In this document: piece after piece, positions 17,148-24,694 of the stretch
Numbering within the stretch: the first letter of the stretch is position 1
Layout of the letters: every line of letters begins with the position of its first letter
Source of the DNA: DRYM01 sp964526225
GTDB taxonomy: Archaea; Thermoproteota; Thermoprotei_A; EX4484-217-1
DNA length: 31,353 nucleotides
Reading direction: 5' to 3'
NCBI GenBank assembly: GCA_964526225.1
Contig: CAZGLL010000022.1
Span: 1 to 31,353 of the forward strand
The notes under the pieces: model-generated
Database searches by the model: none
What the model was told of the DNA's origin: nothing
What the model saw: the letters and a program-made list of their open reading frames with translations, nothing else
Position numbers and translations under genes: made by a program

Positions 17148-17345
17148 ATAATGAGGTAATTTAGACTATAAGGCCAAAGATTTTTACAGCAACATTCCTT
17201 ATTATAGTAGCTTTCTTTGATGACTTAAACTTTCTGAGGTGTTAGCTGAGTAGTAGTCATAAGTTAGACATATAGCTTCTGAAATACTTTCAATACTGAA
17301 CACTATAAGCTATAATATTATGTTTTAGAATGAAGCTTAAGGTTT
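17148..17345. other. Intergenic region between convergent genes, no gene seen
   Basis: This AT-rich stretch of about 200 bases between two gene 3' ends is the longest gap in the window. It contains TGATGA and two CTGA words at 17218-17249 that recall C/D box sRNAs, but the spacing does not fit. I see no open frame with coding character. Confidence 0.4.
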
Positions 17346-17636
17346 TTAGGGAAAAACTAAAAGTTTTTCAAGATATCTCCTAACATCAGATAATAACATG
17401 TTGGAATATGTGGAAACCACTTCTACATTATAGAATTCATGAACATTGCTTTTGGAAAGGATTTTTGAAGGAGAAGCAACGTTTTCATCATAAATTATTG
17501 CTACTAAATAACCTAAAATTTGAACACCTTTCACACCTTTAACATTCAAGAATAAGCGTTTCGACGGAGCAATACATCCTTTACAACCTTTACCCTTTAC
17601 CTTTAAAACAAGGACATTAACTCTTTGATCCATCAT
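17346..17636 (-). CDS. Small CxxC protein, possible HMA-like metal/thiol domain
   Basis: About 96 residues. The sequence VLKVKGKGCKGCIAPSKR places a Cys-x2-Cys at the end of a first beta strand, followed by VKGVQILGYLVAIIYDE, which resembles the beta-alpha-beta-beta-alpha-beta order of heavy-metal-associated domains. The similarity is structural by eye only, and it could be an unrelated redox protein. The frame is open to ATG 17648, but two adjacent ATGs at 17636 and 17633 lie just after a GAGGT ribosome binding site, so one of these is the likely start. It is divergent from a thioredoxin gene with only about 80 bases between the starts, suggesting joint control and a role in metal or thiol handling. 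Confidence 0.55.
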   Translation of the reverse strand: MMDQRVNVLVLKVKGKGCKGCIAPSKRLFLNVKGVKGVQILGYLVAIIYDENVASPSKILSKSNVHEFYNVEVVSTYSNMLLSDVRRYLEKLLVFP

Positions 17637-17717
17637 ACTACCTCGCATACTATATGGGTTAATTTTAACTATACCTAATTATTTCTATTTACGCTAAGAG
17701 AGAAGGGGATAAGCTCT

Positions 17718-18167
17718 ATGGCGTACCTAGTTGCAACAGAAGATGCTGAGCTCTCAAAAATTATTGATAAAATGGTTTTTGAAAAACTTAGGAAAAAGGA
17801 GGAAACAAGGTGTTGTAAAAAACCATTTGAGAGTGAAATAGAAATCTATAGTGTAAAAGATCTGGAATACCTTATTAGAACATGTAGAGTAGTATTTATA
17901 AACTTCTATTCGCCAGCATGTAGCTATTGTAAACTGTTTCAGCCAATTTTCTCTCATGTAGGAGCAATGTTTAAAGGGAAGGCAGTGTTTGCTAAAGCAA
18001 ATGTTATGAACGTTCCTGAAATAGCTTGGCAATTCGATGTTAGAGGAACGCCGACAACAATAGCTTTAATTGATGGTGTTTTAAAAGCATATATTCCAGG
18101 ATTTGTTGATGAAACAACATTTACACGTATCGTAAAGGACATTCTGAAGAAGGCAAAATGTATGTGA
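17718..18167 (+). CDS. Thioredoxin-like protein with N-terminal extension
   Basis: A 149-residue protein with a thioredoxin fold from about residue 45. The active site is C68-S-Y-C71 in FYSPACSYCKLFQP, unlike the usual CGPC or CPYC, and the cis-proline is in RGTPTTIALIDG. The first 45 residues are an extension containing adjacent cysteines C32-C33 and a charged helix; it is not a signal peptide, so the protein is probably cytoplasmic. It should reduce disulfides or relay electrons; CSYC suggests a redox potential between reductase and isomerase types. The start ATG has AGGGGAT seven bases upstream. It is divergent from the CxxC mini-protein, which may be a partner or substrate. Confidence 0.87.
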   Translation: MAYLVATEDAELSKIIDKMVFEKLRKKEETRCCKKPFESEIEIYSVKDLEYLIRTCRVVFINFYSPACSYCKLFQPIFSHVGAMFKGKAVFAKANVMNVPEIAWQFDVRGTPTTIALIDGVLKAYIPGFVDETTFTRIVKDILKKAKCM

Positions 18168-18251
18168 TAACACACTAACTACTATTAGCAAATTTTTCTC
18201 TAAAACCTGAACCCCTATACCGACTCTTGCTAGGATGGAATTGTAAATTTT

Positions 18252-19307
18252 CTACATGGATCGTACTTTGTATCCTATGAGGGTTTTAGCAATATCACTT
18301 AATGATTTAGATCGTAGTTCATTTATGAAGAGTTTTATATTCTCATTTCTCATTCTGCTTTTCAAAATTATAAAATCGTATTCCTCCCATGTATAATGAA
18401 TGTATTTTAGCTTATATACTTCGGCAGCATATTTTAACATCAAGCCTACTTCGGCTTTACCTTCAGCAATCATTTTAGCAGCTTCTAAGTGAGAAAATAC
18501 TTCTACATTATAACCTTTAATTCTCTTTACAACTTCATGGAAGTTCAAGTTTCTTCTTTTACAGAACTCCCTTAACATTTGATCTAAATGAACTCTTGTT
18601 CCGGAACCTAAATTCCTATTTACAAGCTTCAATTCTCCCTTAACAAGGCTTCCAAGAATTTCGTCTATACTGTTAAAGTTGAGGCTTGGATGATATGCTA
18701 GAACCTGCTCTCTAAGATACCCTTTAATTATTTCAGCTTTGTCTTCGAGCCAGTAGTTTTTCAAGAAAGGTTTATTGTACATTCCGGTTTTTGAATCATA
18801 AAGATGTGCTGTTGCTATATCTGCTTCGTTAAGCATTAATGCAGCTAATCCTCCCGACGAACCTATCCATGAAGTTTCAATATTTATTTTATACTTCCTT
18901 CTCAAATACCCTATGAAGAGTTCTAGAAGTATATCGTTGCTTCCAACGATTAGTATTTGTGGTTTCGTCTTTGGTTTTTCGTAAATTTCGAATGTTAACC
19001 CTAACGCTTTTATGGTTTCTTCATAAATCTTTAAGAGCTCTTTACCGTATTTAGTTAATTTTGTTCCGCCTCCGCCTCTTCCACCACGAACCTTCTCAAC
19101 TACTTTAACTCCTAAAGTAGCTTCTATTTTGGCTAATCTATCCCAAGCTCTAGAATAAGCTAAGCCTAAGGCTTTAGATGCTAAGTATATTGAATTGTAT
19201 TTATCTATGAGCTTTAATAGATTAGCTGTTTCTGAGTCTAAAATTTTTGTTCCATCTATTTCAAATAATATTTCAACTCTAATGTTAATCTTGTCTCTAA
19301 GATTCAT
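18252..19307 (-). CDS. ModE-type HTH regulator with periplasmic-binding-protein-like sensor domain
   Basis: A 351-residue regulator. Residues about 15-100 form a ModE/LysR-like winged helix: ASKALGLAYSRAWDRLAKIEATLGVKVVEKV followed by the wing sequence GGRGGGGTKLTKYG, typical of ModE N-terminal domains. From about 115 to 350 lies a PBP-like domain (PF12727 type) with SNDILLEL, GSSGGLAAL, NRNLGSGTRVHLDQ and EVGLMLKYAAEVY, similar to molybdate/tungstate- or molybdopterin-linked sensors rather than the MOP domains of E. coli ModE. It is divergent from tupABC and only 73 bases from tupA, and a ModE-box-like palindrome lies between them. It probably represses the transporter when tungstate or a cofactor product is plentiful. 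A shared TATA-like element at 19340-19347 could serve both directions. Confidence 0.85.
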   Translation of the reverse strand: MNLRDKINIRVEILFEIDGTKILDSETANLLKLIDKYNSIYLASKALGLAYSRAWDRLAKIEATLGVKVVEKVRGGRGGGGTKLTKYGKELLKIYEETIKALGLTFEIYEKPKTKPQILIVGSNDILLELFIGYLRRKYKINIETSWIGSSGGLAALMLNEADIATAHLYDSKTGMYNKPFLKNYWLEDKAEIIKGYLREQVLAYHPSLNFNSIDEILGSLVKGELKLVNRNLGSGTRVHLDQMLREFCKRRNLNFHEVVKRIKGYNVEVFSHLEAAKMIAEGKAEVGLMLKYAAEVYKLKYIHYTWEEYDFIILKSRMRNENIKLFINELRSKSLSDIAKTLIGYKVRSM

Positions 19308-19339
19308 TGTGCGTCCTTGTATAGTTTTCTAAGGAAAGA

Positions 19340-19347
19340 TATTTAAG
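19340..19347 (+). promoter_or_regulatory. TATA box of tupABC operon (possibly bidirectional)
   Basis: TATTTAAG would place transcription start near 19370, inside the palindrome at 19356-19377. Read on the other strand the same bases give CTTAAATA, about 33 bases before the regulator's start. Confidence 0.45.
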
Positions 19348-19355
19348 TTAGTATC

Positions 19356-19377
19356 CGTTATCCGAAAACGGGTAACG
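19356..19377. promoter_or_regulatory. ModE-box-like palindrome before tupA (candidate operator)
   Basis: Arms CGTTATCCG (19356-19364) and CGGGTAACG (19369-19377) are separated by four A; eight of nine positions pair. The outer CGTTAT/TAACG half-sites resemble the CGTTAT...ATAACG half-sites of bacterial ModE operators. It ends three bases before the tupA ATG and covers the predicted transcription start, as expected for a repressor site. Confidence 0.65.
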
Positions 19378-19380
19378 AAC

Positions 19381-20271
19381 ATGAGTTCTATAGCCTTAAT
19401 GATTATAGCATTTGCAGCGGTTTTGTTAGTAGCATTGCTTAGCTTAGCGTTCATGTTCTTTACAAGTGAGAAACAAGTAGTACTAAGAGTTTCAACAACA
19501 ACCAGCCTATATGCTACAGGCCTCCTAGATAGATTAGCTGAGGAATTTTCCAAAGAACACCCTAACATTGTTGTCCAATTTATTGCTGTTGGTAGTGGTG
19601 AAGCACTTAGGAAAGCGGAACTAGGTGATGTAGATCTGGTTCTAGTGCATGCTCCATCTTTAGAAAGGGAATATTTAGAAAAGGGAGTTATTTACGGTGG
19701 AAGAATTTTTGCCTATAACTATTTCGTAATAGTAGGTCCTAAGAGCGATCCAGCAAATATAGCAAAGCTTGATCCTGTTGAGGCTATGAAGAAAATATAT
19801 GAAGCTGGAGAGAAAGGCTATGCAAAATTCGTTTCTAGAGGTGATAATTCAGGAACCCATATTAGAGAGCTTATGCTTTGGAGAAAAGCGGGCCTTAACC
19901 CTAAAGGTAAGCCATGGTATATTGAAATAGGCTCAGATATGTCGCAAACATTAATGGTAGCTAATGAGCATTCAGCTTACACATTGTCTGACATAGGAAC
20001 ATACCTTAAATTTAGCAGTAGACTTACTGAACTCAAAGTCTTAGTTAATAAAGGCGACATCTTAGTCAACATATATTCAGCATATCTCGTTCGAAAATCG
20101 AGAAACGAGAAGTTCGCTAAAATGTTCATTAACTTCATAGTTTCCAATAAAGGCCAGGAAATAATTAGTAGCTATGGCAAGGAAGAATTCGGGAGGCCCT
20201 TGTTCTATCCTGCAAAATCAGCTAATGTTGAAGAGCTAAAGCAAATGTGGAATGAGTTAGCGAGAGGGTAA
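19381..20271 (+). CDS. tupA: Tungstate ABC transporter substrate-binding protein TupA
   Basis: A 296-residue exported binding protein. Residues 5-27 form an N-terminal membrane anchor with no lipobox cysteine. RVSTTTSLYATGLLD (near 36-50) carries the TTTS oxyanion-binding motif of TupA, followed by VGSGEALR, and SRGDNSGTH (near 157), all features of the tungstate-specific TupA group rather than ModA or WtpA. It captures tungstate outside the membrane with high affinity. Tungsten is used by aldehyde ferredoxin oxidoreductases in hyperthermophiles. The permease gene begins six bases after its stop. There is no Shine-Dalgarno site before the ATG; the operator palindrome occupies that place, so translation may be from a short or absent leader. 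Confidence 0.92.
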   Translation: MSSIALMIIAFAAVLLVALLSLAFMFFTSEKQVVLRVSTTTSLYATGLLDRLAEEFSKEHPNIVVQFIAVGSGEALRKAELGDVDLVLVHAPSLEREYLEKGVIYGGRIFAYNYFVIVGPKSDPANIAKLDPVEAMKKIYEAGEKGYAKFVSRGDNSGTHIRELMLWRKAGLNPKGKPWYIEIGSDMSQTLMVANEHSAYTLSDIGTYLKFSSRLTELKVLVNKGDILVNIYSAYLVRKSRNEKFAKMFINFIVSNKGQEIISSYGKEEFGRPLFYPAKSANVEELKQMWNELARG

Positions 20272-20277
20272 GGAGTC

Positions 20278-20934
20278 ATGGAAGGGCTTTATCAAGAAGT
20301 TTTAGCTATAACCTTAAGAACACTGTGGATTTCAAGTACAGCAACTATTCTAGCCATATCATGGTCTATACCATTATCTTTAATTCTAACGTCTTTTAAG
20401 AACAAAATTAGCATTTTCATTCAGGACTTCTTTAACGCACTAATATCTTTACCAACGGTAGTTTTAGGCTTAGCACTTTATTTAACACTTTCAAAGTCTG
20501 GACCACTAGGGTTCTTAGGGTTACTCTACACTCCTCTTGCAATTTCGATAGGACAATCAATTCTTATAACGCCAATACTAGTGTCGATGATTACTTCAGG
20601 CTTTCAAAAACTAAGAGATGAAGTATGGGAAACAGCCATAACATTAGGTGCTTCAGAATTTCAAGCATCCATTGCTTTACTTAGAGAGGGAACTTTACTG
20701 CTGATTAGAGCTATTCTCGCAGGGTTCAATAGGGCTTTAGGTGAGCTCGGCGTTGCGTTAATTGTTGGGGGGAACATTAAAGGTTTCACAAGAGTACTAA
20801 CAACAACTATTGCTTTAGAACTTACTAAGGGTAATTTCGAATTAGCGATATATTTAGGCCTAATACTACTTACATTGTCAACTACAATAACTATAGCTAT
20901 TAGAAGCTTAGGTATTAGAGGTGCTTACAGATAA
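20278..20934 (+). CDS. tupB: Tungstate ABC transporter permease TupB
   Basis: A 218-residue inner-membrane permease of the TupB/ModB type with about five membrane segments. The cytoplasmic coupling loop is WETAITLGASEFQASIALLREG (first part WETAITLGAS), the EAA-like motif, followed by FNRALGELGVALIVGGN, typical of TupB. It forms the translocation path as a homodimer. The ATG follows the tupA stop by six bases with AGGAG overlapping the junction (TAAGGAGTC), a good ribosome binding site. Its 3' end overlaps the upstream GTG alternative start of the ATPase gene, so the three genes form one operon. Confidence 0.93.
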   Translation: MEGLYQEVLAITLRTLWISSTATILAISWSIPLSLILTSFKNKISIFIQDFFNALISLPTVVLGLALYLTLSKSGPLGFLGLLYTPLAISIGQSILITPILVSMITSGFQKLRDEVWETAITLGASEFQASIALLREGTLLLIRAILAGFNRALGELGVALIVGGNIKGFTRVLTTTIALELTKGNFELAIYLGLILLTLSTTITIAIRSLGIRGAYR

Positions 20935-20935
20935 A

Positions 20936-21589
20936 ATGATAACGTTGGATAACGTATGGTTTAGCTATGAAGATGAGCACTATGTACTTAAAAACATCAA
21001 TTTAAGTATTAGTGAGGGAATAACCGTAATTAAGGGGCCTAATGGCTCAGGCAAAACAACATTATTGAAGATAGCTTCACTTCTCCTAAAACCCAAGAAG
21101 GGACATGTTATTGTTGAAGGAACATCTTTTTGGAAAGCAAGCAAGTCTGTAAGAGAGAAACTAAGGAAGAAAGTAGTTTATGTGCATGAGAAACCGTATC
21201 TTTTCAAAGGCACAGTTTACGATAACATAGCTTACCCGCTAAAAATTAGAGGTTACGATTTAAGTAGGGTAGCAAATGTTGCTAAAGAATTTGGTGTCGA
21301 AAAAATTCTCAACAAAAACGTAAATGAGCTTTCAGCTGGTATGCGACAATTAGTTGCGTTAGCAAGAGCATTCGTATTTAGACCAAAATATGTTTTCTTG
21401 GATGAGCCTTTAGCTAATCTTGATGATGAAAACAAGTCAAGGGTAATAGGGATAATTGAAAAGTATGCTAGAAAGGGAACAGCAATAGTCGCAGCTACGC
21501 ACATGAATATTAATTTCAATAAAGAAACGATAAGCAAAATAGCTTTCATAAATAACGGAGTTATAGTTAAGGTTTCAAAGTATAGGTAA
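20936..21589 (+). CDS. tupC: Tungstate ABC transporter ATP-binding protein TupC
   Basis: A short ABC ATPase of 217 residues from ATG 20936. Walker A is GPNGSGKTTLL, the Q-loop region is followed by the signature LSAGMRQLVALARA, Walker B is YVFLDEPLANLD, and the switch histidine is in AATHMN. It powers tungstate import as a homodimer on the cytoplasmic side. A GTG at 20921 in the same frame would overlap tupB by 14 bases; ATG 20936 is preferred because it directly precedes the canonical first strand (ITLDNVWFSYED), although the nearest ribosome binding site, GAGGTG at 20918-20923, is 12 bases away. The signature Ser-Ala-Gly-Met replaces Ser-Gly-Gly-Gln, a variation found in Tup ATPases. Confidence 0.92.
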   Translation: MITLDNVWFSYEDEHYVLKNINLSISEGITVIKGPNGSGKTTLLKIASLLLKPKKGHVIVEGTSFWKASKSVREKLRKKVVYVHEKPYLFKGTVYDNIAYPLKIRGYDLSRVANVAKEFGVEKILNKNVNELSAGMRQLVALARAFVFRPKYVFLDEPLANLDDENKSRVIGIIEKYARKGTAIVAATHMNINFNKETISKIAFINNGVIVKVSKYR

Positions 21590-21608
21590 AGTCTAGTTCA
21601 TAGCAATA

Positions 21609-22688
21609 TTAGATTTTAACATACTTAAGAACTACCTGTAGAGTTTTCCTTCCAAGAATTCTCCTTAAATCTTCAATCCGTACTTTACCTTTTTCGTTTC
21701 TTATTTTGACTATTTTCTTAGCTAAAGTTGGCCCTATGCCTGGTATTTTTAGTAGCTCACGGTACTCTGCTTCATCCAAATTTATCGGGTAAAGATCTTT
21801 GTTTCTTTCAGCATAGATTCTTTTCGGATCTCTATCTAGTGGAAGCATTCCATTATCGTTAACTATGGATTCTATGTCTTCAAGTGTAAATTCATAATCT
21901 CTTATAAGATATGATGCTTGGTAAAGTCTTAACACTCTAGCTGTAGGACATGGTTGCTTATTTTCAAACGGAGTTTCCGGAATAGGTTCAAAGGGGCTAT
22001 AGTATACTCTTCTCAATCCCACATCCCTATATAGTTTAAAAGTTACTCTTAAGTGTTCTAAATCTGTTTCACCTACAACACCAACTATTATTTGAGTATC
22101 TATTCCCGCACTAAGGTATCCTACTTTTTGGTGAAGTCTCTCCCTTTGCCGCCTAACTATCTTGAACGCTCTACTTATCCATTCCATTCTCTTCAAAATA
22201 TCAACTTTGAAATCTCCCTTATCTGGAGCTATTTCTGAAAAGTAGTTTTTAGAGACAGTTTCTAAGTTAACACCTATCCTATCCGCTATAACTGCTGCTC
22301 TCCATACGAGATCCTTAGGTGTTCCTGGCATAAGTCTTAAGTGAATATACCCCGTAAATCCTCTCCTACGTAGTTCTTCAGCTACTTCAACTTGTTTCTC
22401 AACCGTTGTTTCAGGATCTTTCAGAACACCGCTACTAAGGAAAATTCCTCTAACCACTCCTCTCCTCCATAGAGTAAGGGTTGCCTTAACTAATTCGTTT
22501 ACATCCCATGTTCTTCTTTCTGCTCTCCTACCTCTTCTAAATGCGCAATACTTGCACTGATAAGGGCATGCGTTAGTGAGTAGGGTTTTTAGAATAGGTA
22601 TTCTTCTTCCCTTGGCTGATGCTTCGTATATTGGAACTCTTATTCTATCCCACCTAGCTGAAAGTGTAAGTATTTTCCATTTGCTCAT
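21609..22688 (-). CDS. Radical SAM protein with helix-hairpin-helix, putative DNA modification/repair type
   Basis: A 359-residue radical SAM enzyme. The [4Fe-4S] motif is C41-x3-C45-x2-C48 in NACPYQCKYCAF; FLSSGVLKDPETTVEKQ and HLRLMPGTPKDLVWRA are characteristic of the family TIGR03916 (putative DNA modification/repair radical SAM protein, linked in bacteria to a uracil-DNA glycosylase homologue). The C-terminal 60 residues form a helix-hairpin-helix with KIPGIGPTLAKKIVKIR (near 311-327), which binds DNA or RNA backbone. The chemistry is unknown. No glycosylase gene lies nearby, unlike the bacterial arrangement. It starts two bases after the stop of the phosphodiesterase-like gene on the same strand. 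Confidence 0.85.
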   Translation of the reverse strand: MSKWKILTLSARWDRIRVPIYEASAKGRRIPILKTLLTNACPYQCKYCAFRRGRRAERRTWDVNELVKATLTLWRRGVVRGIFLSSGVLKDPETTVEKQVEVAEELRRRGFTGYIHLRLMPGTPKDLVWRAAVIADRIGVNLETVSKNYFSEIAPDKGDFKVDILKRMEWISRAFKIVRRQRERLHQKVGYLSAGIDTQIIVGVVGETDLEHLRVTFKLYRDVGLRRVYYSPFEPIPETPFENKQPCPTARVLRLYQASYLIRDYEFTLEDIESIVNDNGMLPLDRDPKRIYAERNKDLYPINLDEAEYRELLKIPGIGPTLAKKIVKIRNEKGKVRIEDLRRILGRKTLQVVLKYVKI

Positions 22689-22690
22689 GG

Positions 22691-24109
22691 CTAAGGATAC
22701 CTTATCTTATTAGCTAGCTTCTTTAATATTCTCCACTTTACAACATAGTTCTTAAATGTTATCTTAGGCTTTTCCTCAATGAAGAGTTTCTGAAGAACAT
22801 TTAAGCCGTCAGAGACGTTTGATAAAGGAGCGCCCATTAAGCTCATAATTAAAGGCGTTGCTAAGTAATTAGGTATTTTTATGTTATCTAGAAGTTTAAC
22901 GTTACTCGTCTTTACTACGAGAACGCCCTCCGGTGAATGGTCTTTAAACAATCCTTCCTCATAAATTACCCCCTTAACCTTATTATCTCCCTGCACGAAC
23001 TCCCTTTCAAACATTGGTCTAACAATTATGTGTGGCGCTTTCCTAACGTAAGGACCCCAGAAAACGTTTTCTCTAAGCTTAGCCCAACTTATCCCATTAA
23101 CACTATTTAGTATTTTCAGAACTCTAGGAGTAACCCTAGGATCCCGTACGTAAACGCCTAGATTCCATTTTGAAATATAGAATGCCTTTGACCTGAACTT
23201 GTCTACAAAGGTTTCATCAACACTTACATGTTTACCTGAAAACTCGGCTTTAACTTCCTTATACTCCTTAAGCGCTCCTTCAAAACCATGCTTACCTATT
23301 GTTTCTAAGAGTCCCTCCCTAGCTAGGATATCGTTTATTCTAATAAGTTTCCTGTAATATGAGAAGCCATGATCCGAAACTAAAACAACAACATCAGATA
23401 TTTGAGATAATGTTTTAACAAGCCTGTCCACTTCAGAGAAAAGCTTAGCTTCAAGTGGAACAGTCTCTTTTAAGAAGTTATGCTCGCATTTGTGAAGAAT
23501 TACGTCAGGTATTGGAAGTATTATTGAGAAGAAATTCCATGATTCCTCATATGCGAGCTTTTCAATAACTTCTCTAAGGGCTGAAACGTATTTCAAATGA
23601 TACTCTAAGGTTTCAGAACATGTTTCACAATGTTCCTCCTTAACTACTTCAGTTAGCATATTAGCATATTTCTCCTTGCTCTTGGGGTAGCACTGAGGCT
23701 TAGGAATCAGGATCGTATGGGAGATTATTATGGACTTACTTACAGGCACTATAGGATAGCCGGGAATAGGATTAATCACTACAGATTTAATGTTAAGCAT
23801 AGATAGCATTTCATGTATTCTAGGATGCTCTAAATCCATGGCTGTATACAGTTTTTGGTCTAGAGTCTTCGGGTCCACATAGTCGAATGCAAAAACACCA
23901 TGTTTGCCTGGGTTAACACCTGTTAAAATGCTACTCCATGAAGACGGTGTTGTTGGAGGGAAACATTCAAGAATGTATTTGAACCCTTTATTAATAATAT
24001 TTTTTACTTCAGGAATACATCCTTTACTCATGAGCTTATTAAGATAGCTCCATGATAGAGCATCTAATCCTATAACTGAAACCCTAATATTATCAGTCAC
24101 GGTTACCAC
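22691..24109 (-). CDS. Type I phosphodiesterase/alkaline phosphatase superfamily protein
   Basis: A 472-residue member of the alkaline phosphatase superfamily (PF01663 type). D16 in VIGLDALSW is the first metal ligand, T54 in PPTTPSSWSS the likely nucleophile, and TGVNPGKHGVFAFDY follows as in the archaeal 'AP3A hydrolase-like' group. The late VVLVSDHGFSYY supplies Asp and His metal ligands. It should cleave phosphomonoesters or phosphodiesters with two metal ions; the substrate is unknown. No signal peptide, so it is cytoplasmic. The start is GTG 24109. It is divergent from the exported protein and glycosyltransferase at 24170-26698 and probably co-transcribed with the radical SAM gene two bases downstream. 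Confidence 0.85.
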   Translation of the reverse strand: MVTVTDNIRVSVIGLDALSWSYLNKLMSKGCIPEVKNIINKGFKYILECFPPTTPSSWSSILTGVNPGKHGVFAFDYVDPKTLDQKLYTAMDLEHPRIHEMLSMLNIKSVVINPIPGYPIVPVSKSIIISHTILIPKPQCYPKSKEKYANMLTEVVKEEHCETCSETLEYHLKYVSALREVIEKLAYEESWNFFSIILPIPDVILHKCEHNFLKETVPLEAKLFSEVDRLVKTLSQISDVVVLVSDHGFSYYRKLIRINDILAREGLLETIGKHGFEGALKEYKEVKAEFSGKHVSVDETFVDKFRSKAFYISKWNLGVYVRDPRVTPRVLKILNSVNGISWAKLRENVFWGPYVRKAPHIIVRPMFEREFVQGDNKVKGVIYEEGLFKDHSPEGVLVVKTSNVKLLDNIKIPNYLATPLIMSLMGAPLSNVSDGLNVLQKLFIEEKPKITFKNYVVKWRILKKLANKIRYP

Positions 24110-24129
24110 GCTTCACATAACACTAGTTA

Positions 24130-24137
24130 TTTATAAG
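24130..24137 (+). promoter_or_regulatory. TATA box of the frame-split exported-protein gene
   Basis: TTTATAAG, about 33-40 bases before the TTG start at 24170, fits an archaeal TATA box with transcription start near 24158. Confidence 0.45.
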
Positions 24138-24169
24138 AAGCAGCATAAAGACTTATTTGGGGCAAGAAC

Positions 24170-24694
24170 TTGAAGCATGCCGATAATAAGAGGCTCACAT
24201 ATTTGATACTGATTATTTTGTTATTCATTACATCATCGGTAGCTATTTCAGCATATATGTCTTTAGCCGAGAAAAGAAAAGAGTTAAACTATTCAACACT
24301 TACATACAATATTCCCGGACCTCTACTGTTGTTTCTCGAAACCGAAAACGATGATTTAAAGAGCCTACTCTACAATGATGGAAGCTTAATTGTTGACGTT
24401 GTTTTCTGTAGGGAAAATCATTGTTTAATAAACATTATCCTTAGCTTAAATAAGGGTACTAAGGTTTTCCACGCCTTAGCAAAGCTTTCACTAAATGACA
24501 ATATCGTATATAGTGTTGATGGTGAACCTTTAGGTAAGTGGATATTTGGCCTGCAAGATCTAAGGGTTAAATCAGGTTTCTTAAGGGATTGTTTAACCTT
24601 AGCAATTAACTACTATAGTAAAACCATTTATGGAAATTGTTTATTTTCAGAAAAATTCACTAAAGGTTGTTCCCTCAAAACCCATTATTATTAA
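24170..24694 (+). CDS. Exported protein, N-terminal part of a frame-split gene
   Basis: Begins at TTG 24170. Residues about 9-30 form a membrane anchor or signal segment (YLILIILLFITSSVAISAY), followed by an extracytoplasmic, beta-rich region with a possible disulfide pair in VFCRENHCLI. The frame ends at 24694, but its last dozen codons after about 24655 look non-coding, while the +1 frame continues with good coding character as the next entry. One base too many in the A5 run at 24651-24655 would explain the break: removing it gives a single protein of about 427 residues. I do not recognise the family. It is first in a small plus-strand group with a GT81-like glycosyltransferase. Confidence 0.6.
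   Translation: MKHADNKRLTYLILIILLFITSSVAISAYMSLAEKRKELNYSTLTYNIPGPLLLFLETENDDLKSLLYNDGSLIVDVVFCRENHCLINIILSLNKGTKVFHALAKLSLNDNIVYSVDGEPLGKWIFGLQDLRVKSGFLRDCLTLAINYYSKTIYGNCLFSEKFTKGCSLKTHYY

Noticed and set aside
17218..17249. TGATGA followed by two CTGA words, resembling boxes C, D' and D of a C/D box sRNA
   Set aside because: The base before TGATGA is T rather than a purine, the two CTGA words are only eight bases apart with no C' box or second guide, and the flanks do not pair as a terminal stem.
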